From NCBI RefSeq assembly GCF_019218885.1, contig NZ_JAHUWT010000006.1:1-64000 (forward strand): a stretch of 64,000 bases of DNA, read 5' to 3'. The stretch is from Bordetella sp. BOR01 (GTDB lineage Bacteria > Pseudomonadota > Gammaproteobacteria > Burkholderiales > Burkholderiaceae_B). Below the pieces are notes generated by a model. It searched no databases. It saw only the letters and a list, made by a program, of their open reading frames with translations, and was not told the origin of the DNA. Position numbers and translations under genes: made by a program. Each line of letters opens with the position of its first letter. The stretch's first letter is position 1. Below are positions 36,508 through 48,650 of this stretch, piece after piece.

Positions 36508-36909
36508 TCAGCGCTGGTCTTCAGGTTCGTCGGGCTCGTCCGCGGCCGGACCGGATCGGTTGGCGCGGTCGATGAGAGCCGACATTTCGATGCCGTGCGC
36601 GATCTGGGCGTCGTGTACGAAGCGCAGCGTGGGCACGGTATGGATGTGCAGCAGCTTGTATAGCTGCGAATGCAGCCACCCTGCCTTTTCGTTGAGCAGC
36701 GCCGTGGCGGCGTCGGGCTCGGCGCCCAATACCGTGAAATACACCTTGGCGTGTGCATAATCGGCCGACAGTTCCACGCCGGACAGCGTTATCAATCCGG
36801 CGCGAGACATGTCGATCTCGCGCTGGATGAGGCCGGCCAGATCCTTCTGGATCTGGTCGGCCAGCCGCAAATTGCGGCCGGGGATGGATTTGGACTTGTG
36901 ACGGCTCAT
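36508..36909 (-). CDS. rbfA: 30S ribosome-binding factor A
   Basis: A 133-aa KH-fold protein needed for late 16S rRNA 5'-end maturation and cold growth. It reads [25 protein letters not shown], with [17 protein letters not shown] in the core. The ATG at 36909 has AGG 8 bases upstream. A TTG two codons earlier is a less likely start. The acidic C-terminal tail ([10 protein letters not shown]) is not conserved outside near relatives. It follows infB by 27 bp. Confidence 0.95.
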   Translation of the reverse strand: MSRHKSKSIPGRNLRLADQIQKDLAGLIQREIDMSRAGLITLSGVELSADYAHAKVYFTVLGAEPDAATALLNEKAGWLHSQLYKLLHIHTVPTLRFVHDAQIAHGIEMSALIDRANRSGPAADEPDEPEDQR

Positions 36910-36936
36910 GAACAACCTGAGGATACGCCGCGTACC

Positions 36937-39894
<2,958 letters not shown>

Positions 39895-39982
39895 TAGGCT
39901 ATCTTCCCTCTATATGCAGCAATTACAACAACGGTGAACGAGCGGCCTGGCCGTGAATTCACCTGGGTCGGCACCCGCCTGA

Positions 39983-41461
39983 TTATTCTTCATTGAACCA
40001 GTGGGCCCGGGCACGCATGATCATTTCGCTGGACTGTTGCTCGTCGAGGCCGGAAATTTCCGCCAACTCGTCGGTGGCCAGCTCGGCCAGATCATCGCGC
40101 GTCAGCACTTGCCGTTCGGCCAGCTTGGCGGCCAGTTCGGGCGTCATGCCTTCGAGTTCGAGCAGGTCTTGCGCCGTTTCAAGGCGCTCTTCCTGGGCGA
40201 TGGCCTCGGTCAGCAGCGCATTGCGGGCGCGGGCACGCAGCTCGTTGATGGTGTCTTCGTCAAAGGCCTCGATTTCCAGCAGTTCCTGCATGGGCACGTA
40301 GGCGATTTCCTCGATACCGGTAAACCCTTCATCGATGAGGATATCGGCGACTTCTTCGTCGACATCGAGTTTGCTCATGAACGTGCCGCGCAAGCCAGCC
40401 CGTTCGGTTTCCTGGCGGCTGAGGCTTTCTTCCGGCGTCATGATGTTGATCTGCCAGCCGGTAAGCTCGGAAGCCAGGCGCACGTTCTGACCCTTGGCAC
40501 CGATGGCCTTGGGCAGGTTTTCTTCATCGACCACGACATCCATGGCGTGCTTGTCTTCGTCGACCACGATCGATTCGACATTGGCCGGAGCCAGCGCGCC
40601 GATCACGAATTGCGCCGGATCTTCGGACCACAGCACGATATCGACCTGTTCGCCGCCCAATTCGTTGCGCACGGCGGTGACACGCGAACCCCGCATGCCC
40701 ACGCAGGTGCCGATGGGATCGATGCGCTTGTCATAGGCAATGACAGCGATCTTGGCACGCACGCCCGGATCGCGGGCGGCAGCCTTGATTTCAAGCAGGC
40801 CCTGCTCGATCTCGGGAACTTCGTTCTCGAACAACTGGCGGATGAATTCAGGCGACGTGCGCGACAGGATGACCTGCTGGCCGCGCGCGGCATGATCGAC
40901 CCGCAGCACATACGCGCGCAGGCGGTCGCCGACGCGGAAGTTTTCTTTGGGGATCATTTCCGAACGCGGCAGGCGGGCTTCGATCTTGCCGGTTTCGACG
41001 ATGATGTCGCCCTTGTCCATGCGCTTGATGGTGCCCGAGATGATGGTTTCACCCCGGTCGAGGAAGTCGTTCAGGACCTGTTCTCGCTCGGCATCGCGGA
41101 TTTTCTGCAGGATGGCCTGCTTGGCAGCTTGCGCACCGATACGGCCGAACTCGATGGGCTCGAGCGCTTCTTCGATGTATTCGCCCGCCTGGATATTGGG
41201 CACCAGCTCGAGCGCGTCGGACAGCATTTCCTGCTTGTCAGGCTCTTGCAGGCCGGCCTCGTCGGGCACCACCAGCCAGCGGCGAAAGCCTTCGTGGCTA
41301 CCGGTTTCGCGATCGATGGAAACGCGGATTTCGGCGTCTTCCTTGAAACGCTTTTTCATGGCCGAAGCCAGCGCGCTTTCGAGCGCTCCGAAGACCACTT
41401 CGCGCGTGACATTCTTTTCGCGCGCCAAGGCATCGACCAACAGAAGAATTTCGCGACTCAT
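39983..41461 (-). CDS. nusA: transcription termination/antitermination factor NusA
   Basis: A 492-aa RNA polymerase-binding factor that promotes pausing and intrinsic termination and takes part in rRNA antitermination. The N-terminal polymerase-binding domain begins [22 protein letters not shown]1 (about 135-200), KH1 and KH2 (about 200-345; [31 protein letters not shown]) follow. Two acidic repeats close the protein, as in gamma- and beta-proteobacteria. The ATG overlaps the rimP stop (ATGA). Because NusA acts at intrinsic terminators, the hairpin before rimP offers a direct feedback route. Confidence 0.97.
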   Translation of the reverse strand: MSREILLLVDALAREKNVTREVVFGALESALASAMKKRFKEDAEIRVSIDRETGSHEGFRRWLVVPDEAGLQEPDKQEMLSDALELVPNIQAGEYIEEALEPIEFGRIGAQAAKQAILQKIRDAEREQVLNDFLDRGETIISGTIKRMDKGDIIVETGKIEARLPRSEMIPKENFRVGDRLRAYVLRVDHAARGQQVILSRTSPEFIRQLFENEVPEIEQGLLEIKAAARDPGVRAKIAVIAYDKRIDPIGTCVGMRGSRVTAVRNELGGEQVDIVLWSEDPAQFVIGALAPANVESIVVDEDKHAMDVVVDEENLPKAIGAKGQNVRLASELTGWQINIMTPEESLSRQETERAGLRGTFMSKLDVDEEVADILIDEGFTGIEEIAYVPMQELLEIEAFDEDTINELRARARNALLTEAIAQEERLETAQDLLELEGMTPELAAKLAERQVLTRDDLAELATDELAEISGLDEQQSSEMIMRARAHWFNEE

Positions 41462-41952
41462 CGCTTTTTGCCCTTGAAATCCAGAACGGGATCCAGTTTG
41501 GCACGCTCGACATCGCCGAGCGTGAAGTTCAACACCTGGATGTCGTTCTTCTTTGCCTCAAATTCGAGACCGAAAACGGTCTGCTGCGTATCGGCCGCCG
41601 CGTCGCCATCGGCCGCGGGCACGGACAAGATGCCCGAGAACACCTTGCGGCCATCCAGCGGCTCGCGCAGCTTGATCTCGATGCGTTCGCCGGTGAAGCG
41701 ACGCAGCTCGGCCTCGGTACGCAACGGGCGGTCAGTGCCCGGCGAACCGACTTCGAGCCGCTTGTAGTCGATGTTCTCGACTTCGTAGACGCGCGACAAC
41801 TGACGCGACACCTGCTCGCAGTCTTCGATGCGCACGCCGCCGGCCTTGTCGATGGTGACACGTAACAAGCCGAGCGCGGCACGTTCGACGTCGACGAGTT
41901 CGACGTCCATGCCGGCAAGTGCCTGTTGGGTCAATGCGTATAAATCAGCCAT
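41458..41952 (-). CDS. rimP: ribosome maturation factor RimP
   Basis: A 164-aa factor for 30S assembly. The N-terminal part reads [35 protein letters not shown] and [22 protein letters not shown] is the most conserved stretch. The ATG at 41952 is chosen by homology. Only GAG lies upstream at short distance, so the ribosome site is weak and abuts the U-run of a terminator-like hairpin. First gene of rimP-nusA-infB-rbfA-truB-typA. Confidence 0.95.
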   Translation of the reverse strand: MADLYALTQQALAGMDVELVDVERAALGLLRVTIDKAGGVRIEDCEQVSRQLSRVYEVENIDYKRLEVGSPGTDRPLRTEAELRRFTGERIEIKLREPLDGRKVFSGILSVPAADGDAAADTQQTVFGLEFEAKKNDIQVLNFTLGDVERAKLDPVLDFKGKKR

Positions 41953-41958
41953 ACACTC

Positions 41959-41985
41959 AAAAAAAATGGGCTGCAACCCAGCCCA
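41959..41985 (-). terminator. intrinsic terminator/attenuator in the rimP leader
   Basis: On the minus strand a 7-bp stem TGGGCTG / CAGCCCA with a 5-base loop (41985-41967) is followed directly by eight T residues (41966-41959). This is a textbook intrinsic terminator. It ends only 6 bases before the rimP start codon, on the coding strand of the operon. It either stops readthrough from rluB or attenuates the rimP-nusA-infB operon. Confidence 0.75.
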
Positions 41986-42381
41986 CCGTATTGCCCGGCC
42001 CCCGGCTTGTGTTTCTGCGGATGAACCGCCTGGAAACCCAAACACCGGACCCGAGCCCAAATATTGCGACCTTGTATTCCTGCCCTAGGGGTTGGGCCGG
42101 CTGCCTGTCGGCAACCCGGGCAACCCATCCGGCCATCCTGGACCACGCGAAGCAACCTGACGGCTACCTCGACGGCCACTTATAGCCGTACCGGATACCA
42201 CCTGCGCAGCGCCTGGCGCGCCAGCAGACGAATCCGCCATGTAGTGACAACGTATCCGCCAAGACACGCGCGCCATGAAAACCAACAATTTTACCAGATA
42301 ACCGGGGAAATTACCTGCTATGTCGCGGGTTTACGCCGAGGGCACCGGCACGATGCCCTCGCCCCCTCCTTCCGGTAGCCC
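41986..42381 (-). other. gene-free region upstream of rimP
   Basis: About 400 bp between the rluB stop and the rimP leader hairpin. No ORF here looks like a gene, and I find no tRNA; in E. coli metY sits at this place. The operon promoter should be here or upstream, but I could not identify a convincing -35/-10 pair. A weak 7-bp inverted repeat (42338-42360, GAGGGCA/TGCCCTC) follows rluB without a T-run. Confidence 0.5.
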
Positions 42382-44220
42382 TTAGCGGCCGCCTCGCCCC
42401 CGGTTGCCGCCCATGACCCCCAGGCGCGACTCGTGAGCCGAAGCGCCCTTGGGTTGCCAATCGTCGCCGCGCGGACCGCTGCGCTGCGTACGGGCCTTGC
42501 CGCCCTGCGCCTTGGCGCCAGAACGCGCTGCCTGGCCCCCACGCGCGCCGCCACCGCCGCCACCCGCCCCAACGGGACCCGGCTTGCCGGAACGGCCCGG
42601 ACCCGCCTTGCGTGGCGCCCCGCCATTGCCGACGGCACCGTCGGCGGCCGCTGCCGGCCCGCCAGCCAGGGCTGCCCCTGGCGCCTTGGGGCGGCGCGGC
42701 TTGCCATTCTTGGCGGGTTTCGCACCGCCGCCCTTGGGGCCGGCAACCTTGGGGCCGCCTGTCTTCGGGCCACCCGCCTTCGGGCTTCCTGCCTTGGGCC
42801 CGCCCGCCTTGGGACCACCGGCCCTGGCGCCAGGCTTGCCGCCCTTGCCGCGCCCGACGTCCTTGCCCAGCGGGTGGCCATTGGCATAGCCGCCGGTAAA
42901 CATCAAGCCGGTACCGAAAGGATCGGACGGAGACGAGGCCACCTGCCCCGCGCTGCCCGGACCACCGCCCTGCAGCTTGCCGCGACGGCCGATGCGCGCA
43001 CCATTCATGCCGTTGCGATCCATGGTGCCGAAGCCGGGAGGCAAGGCGCTGTCATGCGAACGCGGCTGACGGAGATGATGCCCGCCCTCGGCATCATCAT
43101 CGTCGCGCAGCAAGCCAAGCTGCACCATCAGCGCGGTGACCAGCGTGGGATCGAGTTCGTCCCAGCGGCCGCGGCGCAGGGTGCGCGGCAGGACCACGTC
43201 ACCAAAACGGGTACGGATCAGCCGGCTGACAGTGACACCCACCGACTCGAACATGCGGCGCACTTCGCGATTGCGCCCTTCTTGCAGCGTGACGCGATAC
43301 CAGCGATTACTGCCGTCGCCGCCCAGATAGTCCAGCGCGCCGAAAGCGGCCTGGCCGTCTTCGAGCTCGATGCCCTCGACCAGCGACTTGCGGGTAGCCT
43401 CGTCCATTTCGCCCAACACGCGCACGGCATATTCACGCTCGGTGCCGTAGCGGGGATGCATGATGCGGTTGGCCATGTCGCCTGATGTGGTGAAAATCAA
43501 CAGGCCTTCAGTATTGAGGTCGAGGCGTCCCACCGACAGCCACTTGCCGGTGCGCAGCTTGGGCAAGCGGGCAAACACGCTGGCCCGGCCGCCCGGATCG
43601 TCGTGACTGACAATCTCGCCGGCAGGCTTGTGATACAGGATGACGCGGGGCGGTTTCTTGGTGTTGGGACGGGTAATGGGCTTGCCATTGACGCGCACCT
43701 GGTCCGAAGGCGCCACGCGCTGCCCGATGTGGGCAGGTTCGCCGTTGACCGACACGCGCCCGGCGGTGATCAGTTCTTCCATTTCGCGACGCGAACCGAT
43801 ACCGGCATCGGCCAGCACCTTGTGCAGCTTGGGCATGGCGGCGTCGCTGTTGAGGTACTTGCCCAGACGCTGTTCGCTGCGGTCCGCCTGATCCAGATAA
43901 GACAGTGCCTGCTCGGCTTCGCGCTCGGCACTGCGGGCATCGCCTTCGGCGACTGGTGCCGCCACTTCGCCGGCAACCGCCTCGGCAGGGGCGGCCGTAC
44001 CGGCCGCATCGCCGCGGCGCCGGCGAAACGGGGTGCGCAGCTTTCGGCCGCGGCCCCGGCTATTGCCGGCGTCGGTGCCCTCGCCCGCCGCGCTATCGGC
44101 GGCCGGCGCCGCGCCGGCGACCTCATTGACCTCGGGCGCGGCAGGCCCAACAGGCGCGGCCGGGGCTGCCTGATCGGAAACGGGAAAATCTTGTTCTTGC
44201 ATCTTTGTATTCGTTGTCAC
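42382..44220 (-). CDS. rluB: 23S rRNA pseudouridine(2605) synthase
   Basis: A 612-aa protein built around a pseudouridine synthase of the RsuA/RluB family. The first 125 residues are Ala/Pro/Glu- and Arg-rich. An S4 RNA-binding domain follows (about 128-165, [21 protein letters not shown]). The catalytic domain has [11 protein letters not shown] with catalytic Asp234. After about residue 400 comes a long basic Gly/Pro/Lys tail with repeated five-residue units (KAGGP and KTGGP types). E. coli RluB is only about 290 aa. The GTG start at 44220 has GGAG 8 bases upstream. A TTG at 44241 that overlaps the scpB stop, or the ATG at 44202, are alternatives. Confidence 0.9.
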   Translation of the reverse strand: MTTNTKMQEQDFPVSDQAAPAAPVGPAAPEVNEVAGAAPAADSAAGEGTDAGNSRGRGRKLRTPFRRRRGDAAGTAAPAEAVAGEVAAPVAEGDARSAEREAEQALSYLDQADRSEQRLGKYLNSDAAMPKLHKVLADAGIGSRREMEELITAGRVSVNGEPAHIGQRVAPSDQVRVNGKPITRPNTKKPPRVILYHKPAGEIVSHDDPGGRASVFARLPKLRTGKWLSVGRLDLNTEGLLIFTTSGDMANRIMHPRYGTEREYAVRVLGEMDEATRKSLVEGIELEDGQAAFGALDYLGGDGSNRWYRVTLQEGRNREVRRMFESVGVTVSRLIRTRFGDVVLPRTLRRGRWDELDPTLVTALMVQLGLLRDDDDAEGGHHLRQPRSHDSALPPGFGTMDRNGMNGARIGRRGKLQGGGPGSAGQVASSPSDPFGTGLMFTGGYANGHPLGKDVGRGKGGKPGARAGGPKAGGPKAGSPKAGGPKTGGPKVAGPKGGGAKPAKNGKPRRPKAPGAALAGGPAAAADGAVGNGGAPRKAGPGRSGKPGPVGAGGGGGGARGGQAARSGAKAQGGKARTQRSGPRGDDWQPKGASAHESRLGVMGGNRGRGGR

Positions 44221-44237
44221 GGAGACAGCTCCAGATT

Positions 44238-45188
44238 TCAAGCTTTCGCCAGCCCGCTCTTGGCGGACTGGTCATCATCGGGGGACGAAGGAACCTCGGG
44301 CGCGGGCGGCTCGACATCGGGATCGGGCAACTGCGGCTCGACCTCGGGCTCGGGCACTTGGGGCTCTATCTCGGGTTCCGGGGTGGGCGGCTCGATCTCA
44401 GGCTGCGGATCGGCCGGTGTAATTTCAGGTTCGGGTGCTACCGGCTCGATCTCGGGCTGCGTGCCCGGCTGCGGAACATGATCGGGCGGAAGCGGCGGCA
44501 TATCGGGCTCGGCAGGCACATCGCCTGCCTGCAAAGGTTGGGCCTGGCCTGCAAGCGAGGCCTGGGCGGACGCTTCGGATTCCGCGGCCCCGGACTCGGT
44601 TGTTGCGCTATCGGGCGTCAGGGTGACCTCGGATCCGCCCAGGTCCAGGCCTTCGAGCGCGGCAGCAGCCTGGGCGGAATCGAGCGGAGGCAGCTCATCC
44701 AGCGCGCGCAAGCCCAGATCATCGAGGAACTGCCGCGTGGTGCCGAACAAGGCAGGCCGCCCGGGGGCATCGCGATGGCCGATGACCTCGATCCAGCCCC
44801 GGTCTTCAAGCGTCTTGACGATCTGGGAAGACACCGTCACGCCACGGATGTCTTCGATGTCGCCACGGGTCACGGGCTGGCGCCAGGCCACGATGGCCAG
44901 CGTTTCCATGACGGCTCGCGAGTACTTGGGCGGCTTTTCTGGATTGAGGCGTTCTAGATAACGCTGCATTTGCGGGCGGCTTTGGAAGCGCCAGCCGGAC
45001 GCCAGCTGCACCAGGTCCATGCCGCGCTCGGTCCAGTGCCCCTGCAGTGCCTGCAACAGGGACCGCAGCCTGTCGTTGTCGAATTCCACATCATCGCCGA
45101 ACAGCTTGCGCATCTCGGCCAGTTGCATTGGCTGGCTCGCGCATAGCAGCGCGGTTTCCAGCACGCATGTTGCCTCGCTATCGTTCAT
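44238..45188 (-). CDS. scpB: segregation and condensation protein B
   Basis: A 316-aa partner of the SMC-ScpA condensin complex. Two winged-helix domains occupy residues 1-170; conserved [14 protein letters not shown] ([23 protein letters not shown]) and [23 protein letters not shown] segments are present. The last 130 residues are a Pro/Glu-rich tail with recurrent PEIEP and PEPE units, absent from short ScpB proteins. scpA is not adjacent. It lies directly upstream of rluB on the same strand. Confidence 0.93.
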   Translation of the reverse strand: MNDSEATCVLETALLCASQPMQLAEMRKLFGDDVEFDNDRLRSLLQALQGHWTERGMDLVQLASGWRFQSRPQMQRYLERLNPEKPPKYSRAVMETLAIVAWRQPVTRGDIEDIRGVTVSSQIVKTLEDRGWIEVIGHRDAPGRPALFGTTRQFLDDLGLRALDELPPLDSAQAAAALEGLDLGGSEVTLTPDSATTESGAAESEASAQASLAGQAQPLQAGDVPAEPDMPPLPPDHVPQPGTQPEIEPVAPEPEITPADPQPEIEPPTPEPEIEPQVPEPEVEPQLPDPDVEPPAPEVPSSPDDDQSAKSGLAKA

Positions 45189-45218
45189 CGATTTTTCTGT
45201 CTGTAAAAGAGGGCTAAT

Positions 45219-45247
45219 TTGCGCTAACTCTGAAAAAAGGATAAGAT
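45219..45247 (+). promoter_or_regulatory. promoter of tRNA-fMet
   Basis: -35 TTGCGC (45219-45224), 17-bp spacer, -10 TAAGAT (45242-45247). Transcription would begin near 45254, seven bases before the mature tRNA. It lies in the divergent gap with scpB. Confidence 0.5.
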
Positions 45248-45260
45248 CTTTCTTCTCAGA

Positions 45261-45337
<77 letters not shown>

Positions 45338-45346
45338 AATTTCCCG

Positions 45347-45374
45347 AAGGCCCGACACATCGTCGGGCCTTTTT
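45347..45374 (+). terminator. terminator of tRNA-fMet
   Basis: Perfect 9-bp stem AAGGCCCGA / TCGGGCCTT with a 7-base loop, ending in five T residues (45370-45374), 10 bp after the tRNA. Confidence 0.85.
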
Positions 45375-46043
45375 GCTTGGTGCCACGATTGTTGGTGCCA
45401 CGGCCGGCACCCACGCAACAGGCGCCGCCCGGCCCAGCGGGCTGGAAGGTCCATGTGGTGATGCGGACTTGCGTAGTGTTCACGGCATTCCTGCAAGCAC
45501 GGCATCGTGCGATATGAGCCAGCGCGTGGCGCATGGGATTCGCACAGTACCGCGCGTATCAGCGCGCAGCGCCACCAAGGCGGCATTTGCTTAAAAATGA
45601 ACCTGAACCGCCTGGCACCAGGGCACAGGACGGAGACGCAGGGTACCCCTTGCCCCGGAGCAGCAACCGCTAGCAAACCAGGAACGAGCCAGGCAGGCCA
45701 TGCGGCAACGCTGAGCCGACGATTCTTAGACGTATGGGACGACATGCTGCCCCCACGAACGGCCGGCGCATAGGCAGCCTGCCAACTCGCACGGCAACCA
45801 CCTCGGGAAGCCTTGAAACCGCTTAGCGGCACCGGCTGCCGGGAAGCCCGCTGCGGCGATACCCGCTGCGGTGTTGCCCGCGCCCCCGCCTTTTCGGTAC
45901 GGCGTTTATGCCGTGTACACCGCGACCGCCTATTGGGCAGTACCAGCTGGAGCGACGTTGGTCTTCATGAAGACAGTTCTTCGATTATACCCGCAATGCC
46001 CGGGCGGACAAAGCCTCAGGCCCAATTTAGGCAGCAAATCCTG
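45375..46043. other. gene-free region after tRNA-fMet
   Basis: About 670 bp between the tRNA terminator and the convergent LysR gene. The open frames here lack ribosome sites and gene-like composition. TTGGTGCCACG occurs twice with a 15-bp period (45377-45387 and 45392-45402). I see no integrase, inverted repeats or copy of the tRNA 3' end that would mark an inserted element. Confidence 0.5.
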
Positions 46044-46946
46044 TCACGACCAGGTATCCCAAGGCGCCGGGCCGAACCGCTCGGCCAGAAAATCGAGCAT
46101 GGCCCGCAGAATCAGCGGCATCTGGCGCCGCGAGACATATACCCCATATATACCCAGCTCTTCGGGAGGCGTGCCAGGCAGCAGTGTGACCAGGCGGCCC
46201 GCGGCGATCTCGGGGCCCGCCAGGTAGGTGGGCAGCAGCGCGATCCCCCCGCCCTGCACCGCCGTGCGGGCCAGCAACAAGGCATCGTTGGCGGTGATAT
46301 TGCCGCTGACCGGCACATCCACCCATGCACCTTCGCGCCGGAAGCGCCACAGGCTTTTTCCATAGTGAGAATGGGTCAGGCAATTGTGCTTGGCCAGGTC
46401 TTCGGGCCGCGCCGGCGCGCCGTGCGCATGCAAGTATGCCGGCGCGGCACACACTACCGATCGGCACGGCGCCAGTTTGCGCGCGATCAGGTTGGGGTCC
46501 AGTTCATTGGTGATGCGCACCGCCAGATCGACCCGCTCTTCCACCAGGTTGACGGTGCGATCGATCAATTGCAGGTCTACCGAGGCGCCAGGATAGCGGG
46601 CAACGAAATCAGCCACCGCACTGCCCAGCTGGGCTGCGCCGAATGACAGGCTGACGGTCAGGCGCAACTCGCCGCGCGGCTCGGACTCGGGGGTGGACAC
46701 GGCTTCGTGCATGTCGCCCACCAGGTCGAGCATGCGGCGGCAGCGCGGCAGCGTGTCGGCACCGGCCGGCGTCAGGCTCAACCGGCGCGTCGTGCGGTGC
46801 AACAGGCGCACCCCCACCCATTCTTCGAGTTCGGCCAGGTAACGCGACACCATGGCGCGGGACATGTCCAGCCGCTGCGCAGCCGCGGACAGGCTGCCGC
46901 GGTCGACGACCTCGACGAACACCTGCATGGCTTTCAGGCGGTCCAT
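46044..46946 (-). CDS. LysR family transcriptional regulator (CrgA-like)
   Basis: A 300-aa LysR regulator. The N-terminus MDRLKAMQVFVEVVDRGSLSAAAQRLDMSRAMVSRYLAELE is the helix-turn-helix of the CrgA/DmlR group. The effector domain (about 90-290) includes the LRLTVSLSFG start. The ATG at 46946 is chosen by family start; the long frame upstream has none. It lies 76 bp after the COG0523 GTPase gene on the same strand. The target cannot be told from the position. Confidence 0.9.
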   Translation of the reverse strand: MDRLKAMQVFVEVVDRGSLSAAAQRLDMSRAMVSRYLAELEEWVGVRLLHRTTRRLSLTPAGADTLPRCRRMLDLVGDMHEAVSTPESEPRGELRLTVSLSFGAAQLGSAVADFVARYPGASVDLQLIDRTVNLVEERVDLAVRITNELDPNLIARKLAPCRSVVCAAPAYLHAHGAPARPEDLAKHNCLTHSHYGKSLWRFRREGAWVDVPVSGNITANDALLLARTAVQGGGIALLPTYLAGPEIAAGRLVTLLPGTPPEELGIYGVYVSRRQMPLILRAMLDFLAERFGPAPWDTWS

Positions 46947-47022
46947 GATTGTCTCTTTTTCTGGCACCAATCCATGTCTTATACCGTATTTCCCGGCGGG
47001 TGCCGACCGTCGCCGCGCCAGT

Positions 47023-48051
47023 TCAGCCAGGTTGGCGCAAGGCGCTGCGCACGGCGTCGGCCACGACAGCGGGATCCAGGTCGCGCAAAATGCATACCAG
47101 GCGTGACTGGCGCTCGCCATCCGGCCAGTTCGCCAGGGGCTCGAAGGGATAGAGATCGCGGTGCACGCCATGAACGGCGCAGGGCACGGTTTCGCCCTGG
47201 AACTCGACCAGACCCTTGATGCGCAGGAGCCCGCGGTGATACGTATCCTGCACCTGCGCCATGCCGGTCAGGAACACCGCGCGGCTGATCGGCGCAGGCA
47301 GGTCGACCACGGCCTGGCGCACATGCGGATGCCGCCCACCCCGGGGCGAACGGGCATACGCCCCCAGCCATTCGCCCCACGCACCGCCAGCCACGCGTGC
47401 CGGCATGGGTTCGCGCATCAGCAGCCGGCTGTCCAGCGGAGCGTCGGGGCGCTGCACGCACACCGCCGCGCCTGGGCTGACCTGCGCAACTGCCTCGAGG
47501 GCGTCCGCCAACACGTCGGCGGGTACCAAGTCGGACTTGGCGCAGACGATGATGTCGGCCAACGCGACCTGCTGGACGGCTTCGGGCTGCGCCAGCAACT
47601 GTGCCGCGACATGCCCGGCATCGACCACCGTAACCGTGCCGTGATGAACATAGCGCTCGGCGAGGAAACGCTCGTGGCGCAAGGTGAAGAGAATCGCGGC
47701 GGGCGTGGCCAGGCCCGTGGTCTCGATCAGGACGCGGCGAAATGGCTTGATCTGCCGCCGCAACGCCATCATGAACAATTCGCGCAACGTGTCGACCAAG
47801 CCGCCGTTGACCGTGCAGCAAATGCAGCCGCCTTCCAGCAGCACGATACGGGCATCGGCATGCCGCACCAGGTGGTGATCGACCCCCACCGCGCCGAACT
47901 CGTTGATGACGACCGCGGCATCGGAATAGGCCGGATCTTTTACCAGACGGTTCAACAGCGTGGTCTTGCCGCTGCCCAGGAATCCCGTGAGCACGGCGAT
48001 GGCGATACGGCGATCGGCGGCGCGACCGCCAGGATGGACGGGGTTCTGCAT
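47023..48051 (-). CDS. CobW/COG0523 family GTPase (putative metallochaperone)
   Basis: A 342-aa P-loop GTPase of the COG0523 family, whose members deliver zinc, cobalt or iron to enzymes. Walker A is GSGKTT (26-31). The metal-binding CxCC is C76-I-C78-C79 in GGCICC. VINEFGAVGVD and CAKSDL (the guanine-specificity loop, in the variant form) follow. The C-terminal CobW_C domain starts around residue 240. The ATG at 48051 is chosen by family start. No Zur box was found upstream. It is divergent from a small cupin gene. Confidence 0.9.
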   Translation of the reverse strand: MQNPVHPGGRAADRRIAIAVLTGFLGSGKTTLLNRLVKDPAYSDAAVVINEFGAVGVDHHLVRHADARIVLLEGGCICCTVNGGLVDTLRELFMMALRRQIKPFRRVLIETTGLATPAAILFTLRHERFLAERYVHHGTVTVVDAGHVAAQLLAQPEAVQQVALADIIVCAKSDLVPADVLADALEAVAQVSPGAAVCVQRPDAPLDSRLLMREPMPARVAGGAWGEWLGAYARSPRGGRHPHVRQAVVDLPAPISRAVFLTGMAQVQDTYHRGLLRIKGLVEFQGETVPCAVHGVHRDLYPFEPLANWPDGERQSRLVCILRDLDPAVVADAVRSALRQPG

Positions 48052-48143
48052 GCGGAGCGCCGCCCGGTTTGCCGGGCAGCCGGGGCGTAATATGGTTATG
48101 GAATGCGACGTGCGGTTTTCGCGGTCTTGCTCAAGGAGTGCAT

Positions 48144-48479
48144 ATGGCGCTGCATCACGCCCAATCGGGTGAACTGATCGACATTCGCCCACTGGGGCCG
48201 GCCCTGAAGGATACGCCTTCGCGCGCGCTGGTGCGGGCCGATCAACTGGAAGTACTGCGCCTGGCCCTGCTGGCCGGACAAACGCTACCCACGCATGATA
48301 TCGAGCGCAGCGCGATCACGCTGCAATGCCTGGAGGGCGCGGCTGAACTGGAGGCCCATGGCAAGACTCAACGGCTGGAAGCCGGCGTAATGGTGTACCT
48401 GGCCCCTGGCGTGCCGCATCGCGTGGTGGCTCTGCAAGACTGTGCGCTGCTGGTAACGCTGTTCCTGGACCGCGCCTAG
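48144..48479 (+). CDS. small cupin domain protein
   Basis: A 111-aa single-domain protein with a cupin-like barrel: LPTHDIERSAITLQCLEGAAELEAHGKTQRLEAGVMVYLAPGVPHRV, with the end PGVPHRV matching cupin motif 2. Motif 1 is degenerate (only one histidine), so metal binding is uncertain. AAGGAG lies 6 bases before ATG 48144. It is divergent from the COG0523 GTPase gene and may be its partner or target; that is inference. Confidence 0.82.
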   Translation: MALHHAQSGELIDIRPLGPALKDTPSRALVRADQLEVLRLALLAGQTLPTHDIERSAITLQCLEGAAELEAHGKTQRLEAGVMVYLAPGVPHRVVALQDCALLVTLFLDRA

Positions 48480-48579
48480 GCAGGCCTGGCGCAACGGCGA
48501 GCACGGGCGGGGCACGCGATACGAACATCGCAGCCGCCCCGTGCATTTTGATACACACTTTCATCCAGCCTGCATCCCA

Positions 48580-48597
48580 CCGTCACAGCGGCGTCAG
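48580..48597 (+). promoter_or_regulatory. candidate Pho box upstream of cpdB
   Basis: CCGTCAC (48580-48586), four bases, GCGTCAG (48591-48597). Two GTCA cores are 11 bp apart, the spacing of PhoB half-sites (CTGTCAT-N4-CTGTCAC). Position about 50 bp before the cpdB start. Matches are partial, so this is a weak call. Confidence 0.3.
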
Positions 48598-48650
48598 CAA
48601 CGGACCCAATACTCGGCAACGTTTCCTTTAACGAAATTAAGGAGTTTCCG

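Noticed and set aside
42061..42381. metY-like tRNA upstream of rimP
   Set aside because: I looked for the cloverleaf expected from the E. coli order and found none; initiator tRNA-Met is instead at 45261 on the other strand.
42433..43485. 350-codon plus-strand frame opposite rluB
   Set aside because: Antisense of the repeat tail; composition is explained by Gly/Pro/Lys codons on the other strand.
45377..45402. Short direct repeat as a CRISPR or att site
   Set aside because: Only two 11-bp copies four bases apart, no further units, no copy of the tRNA 3' end and no integrase gene.
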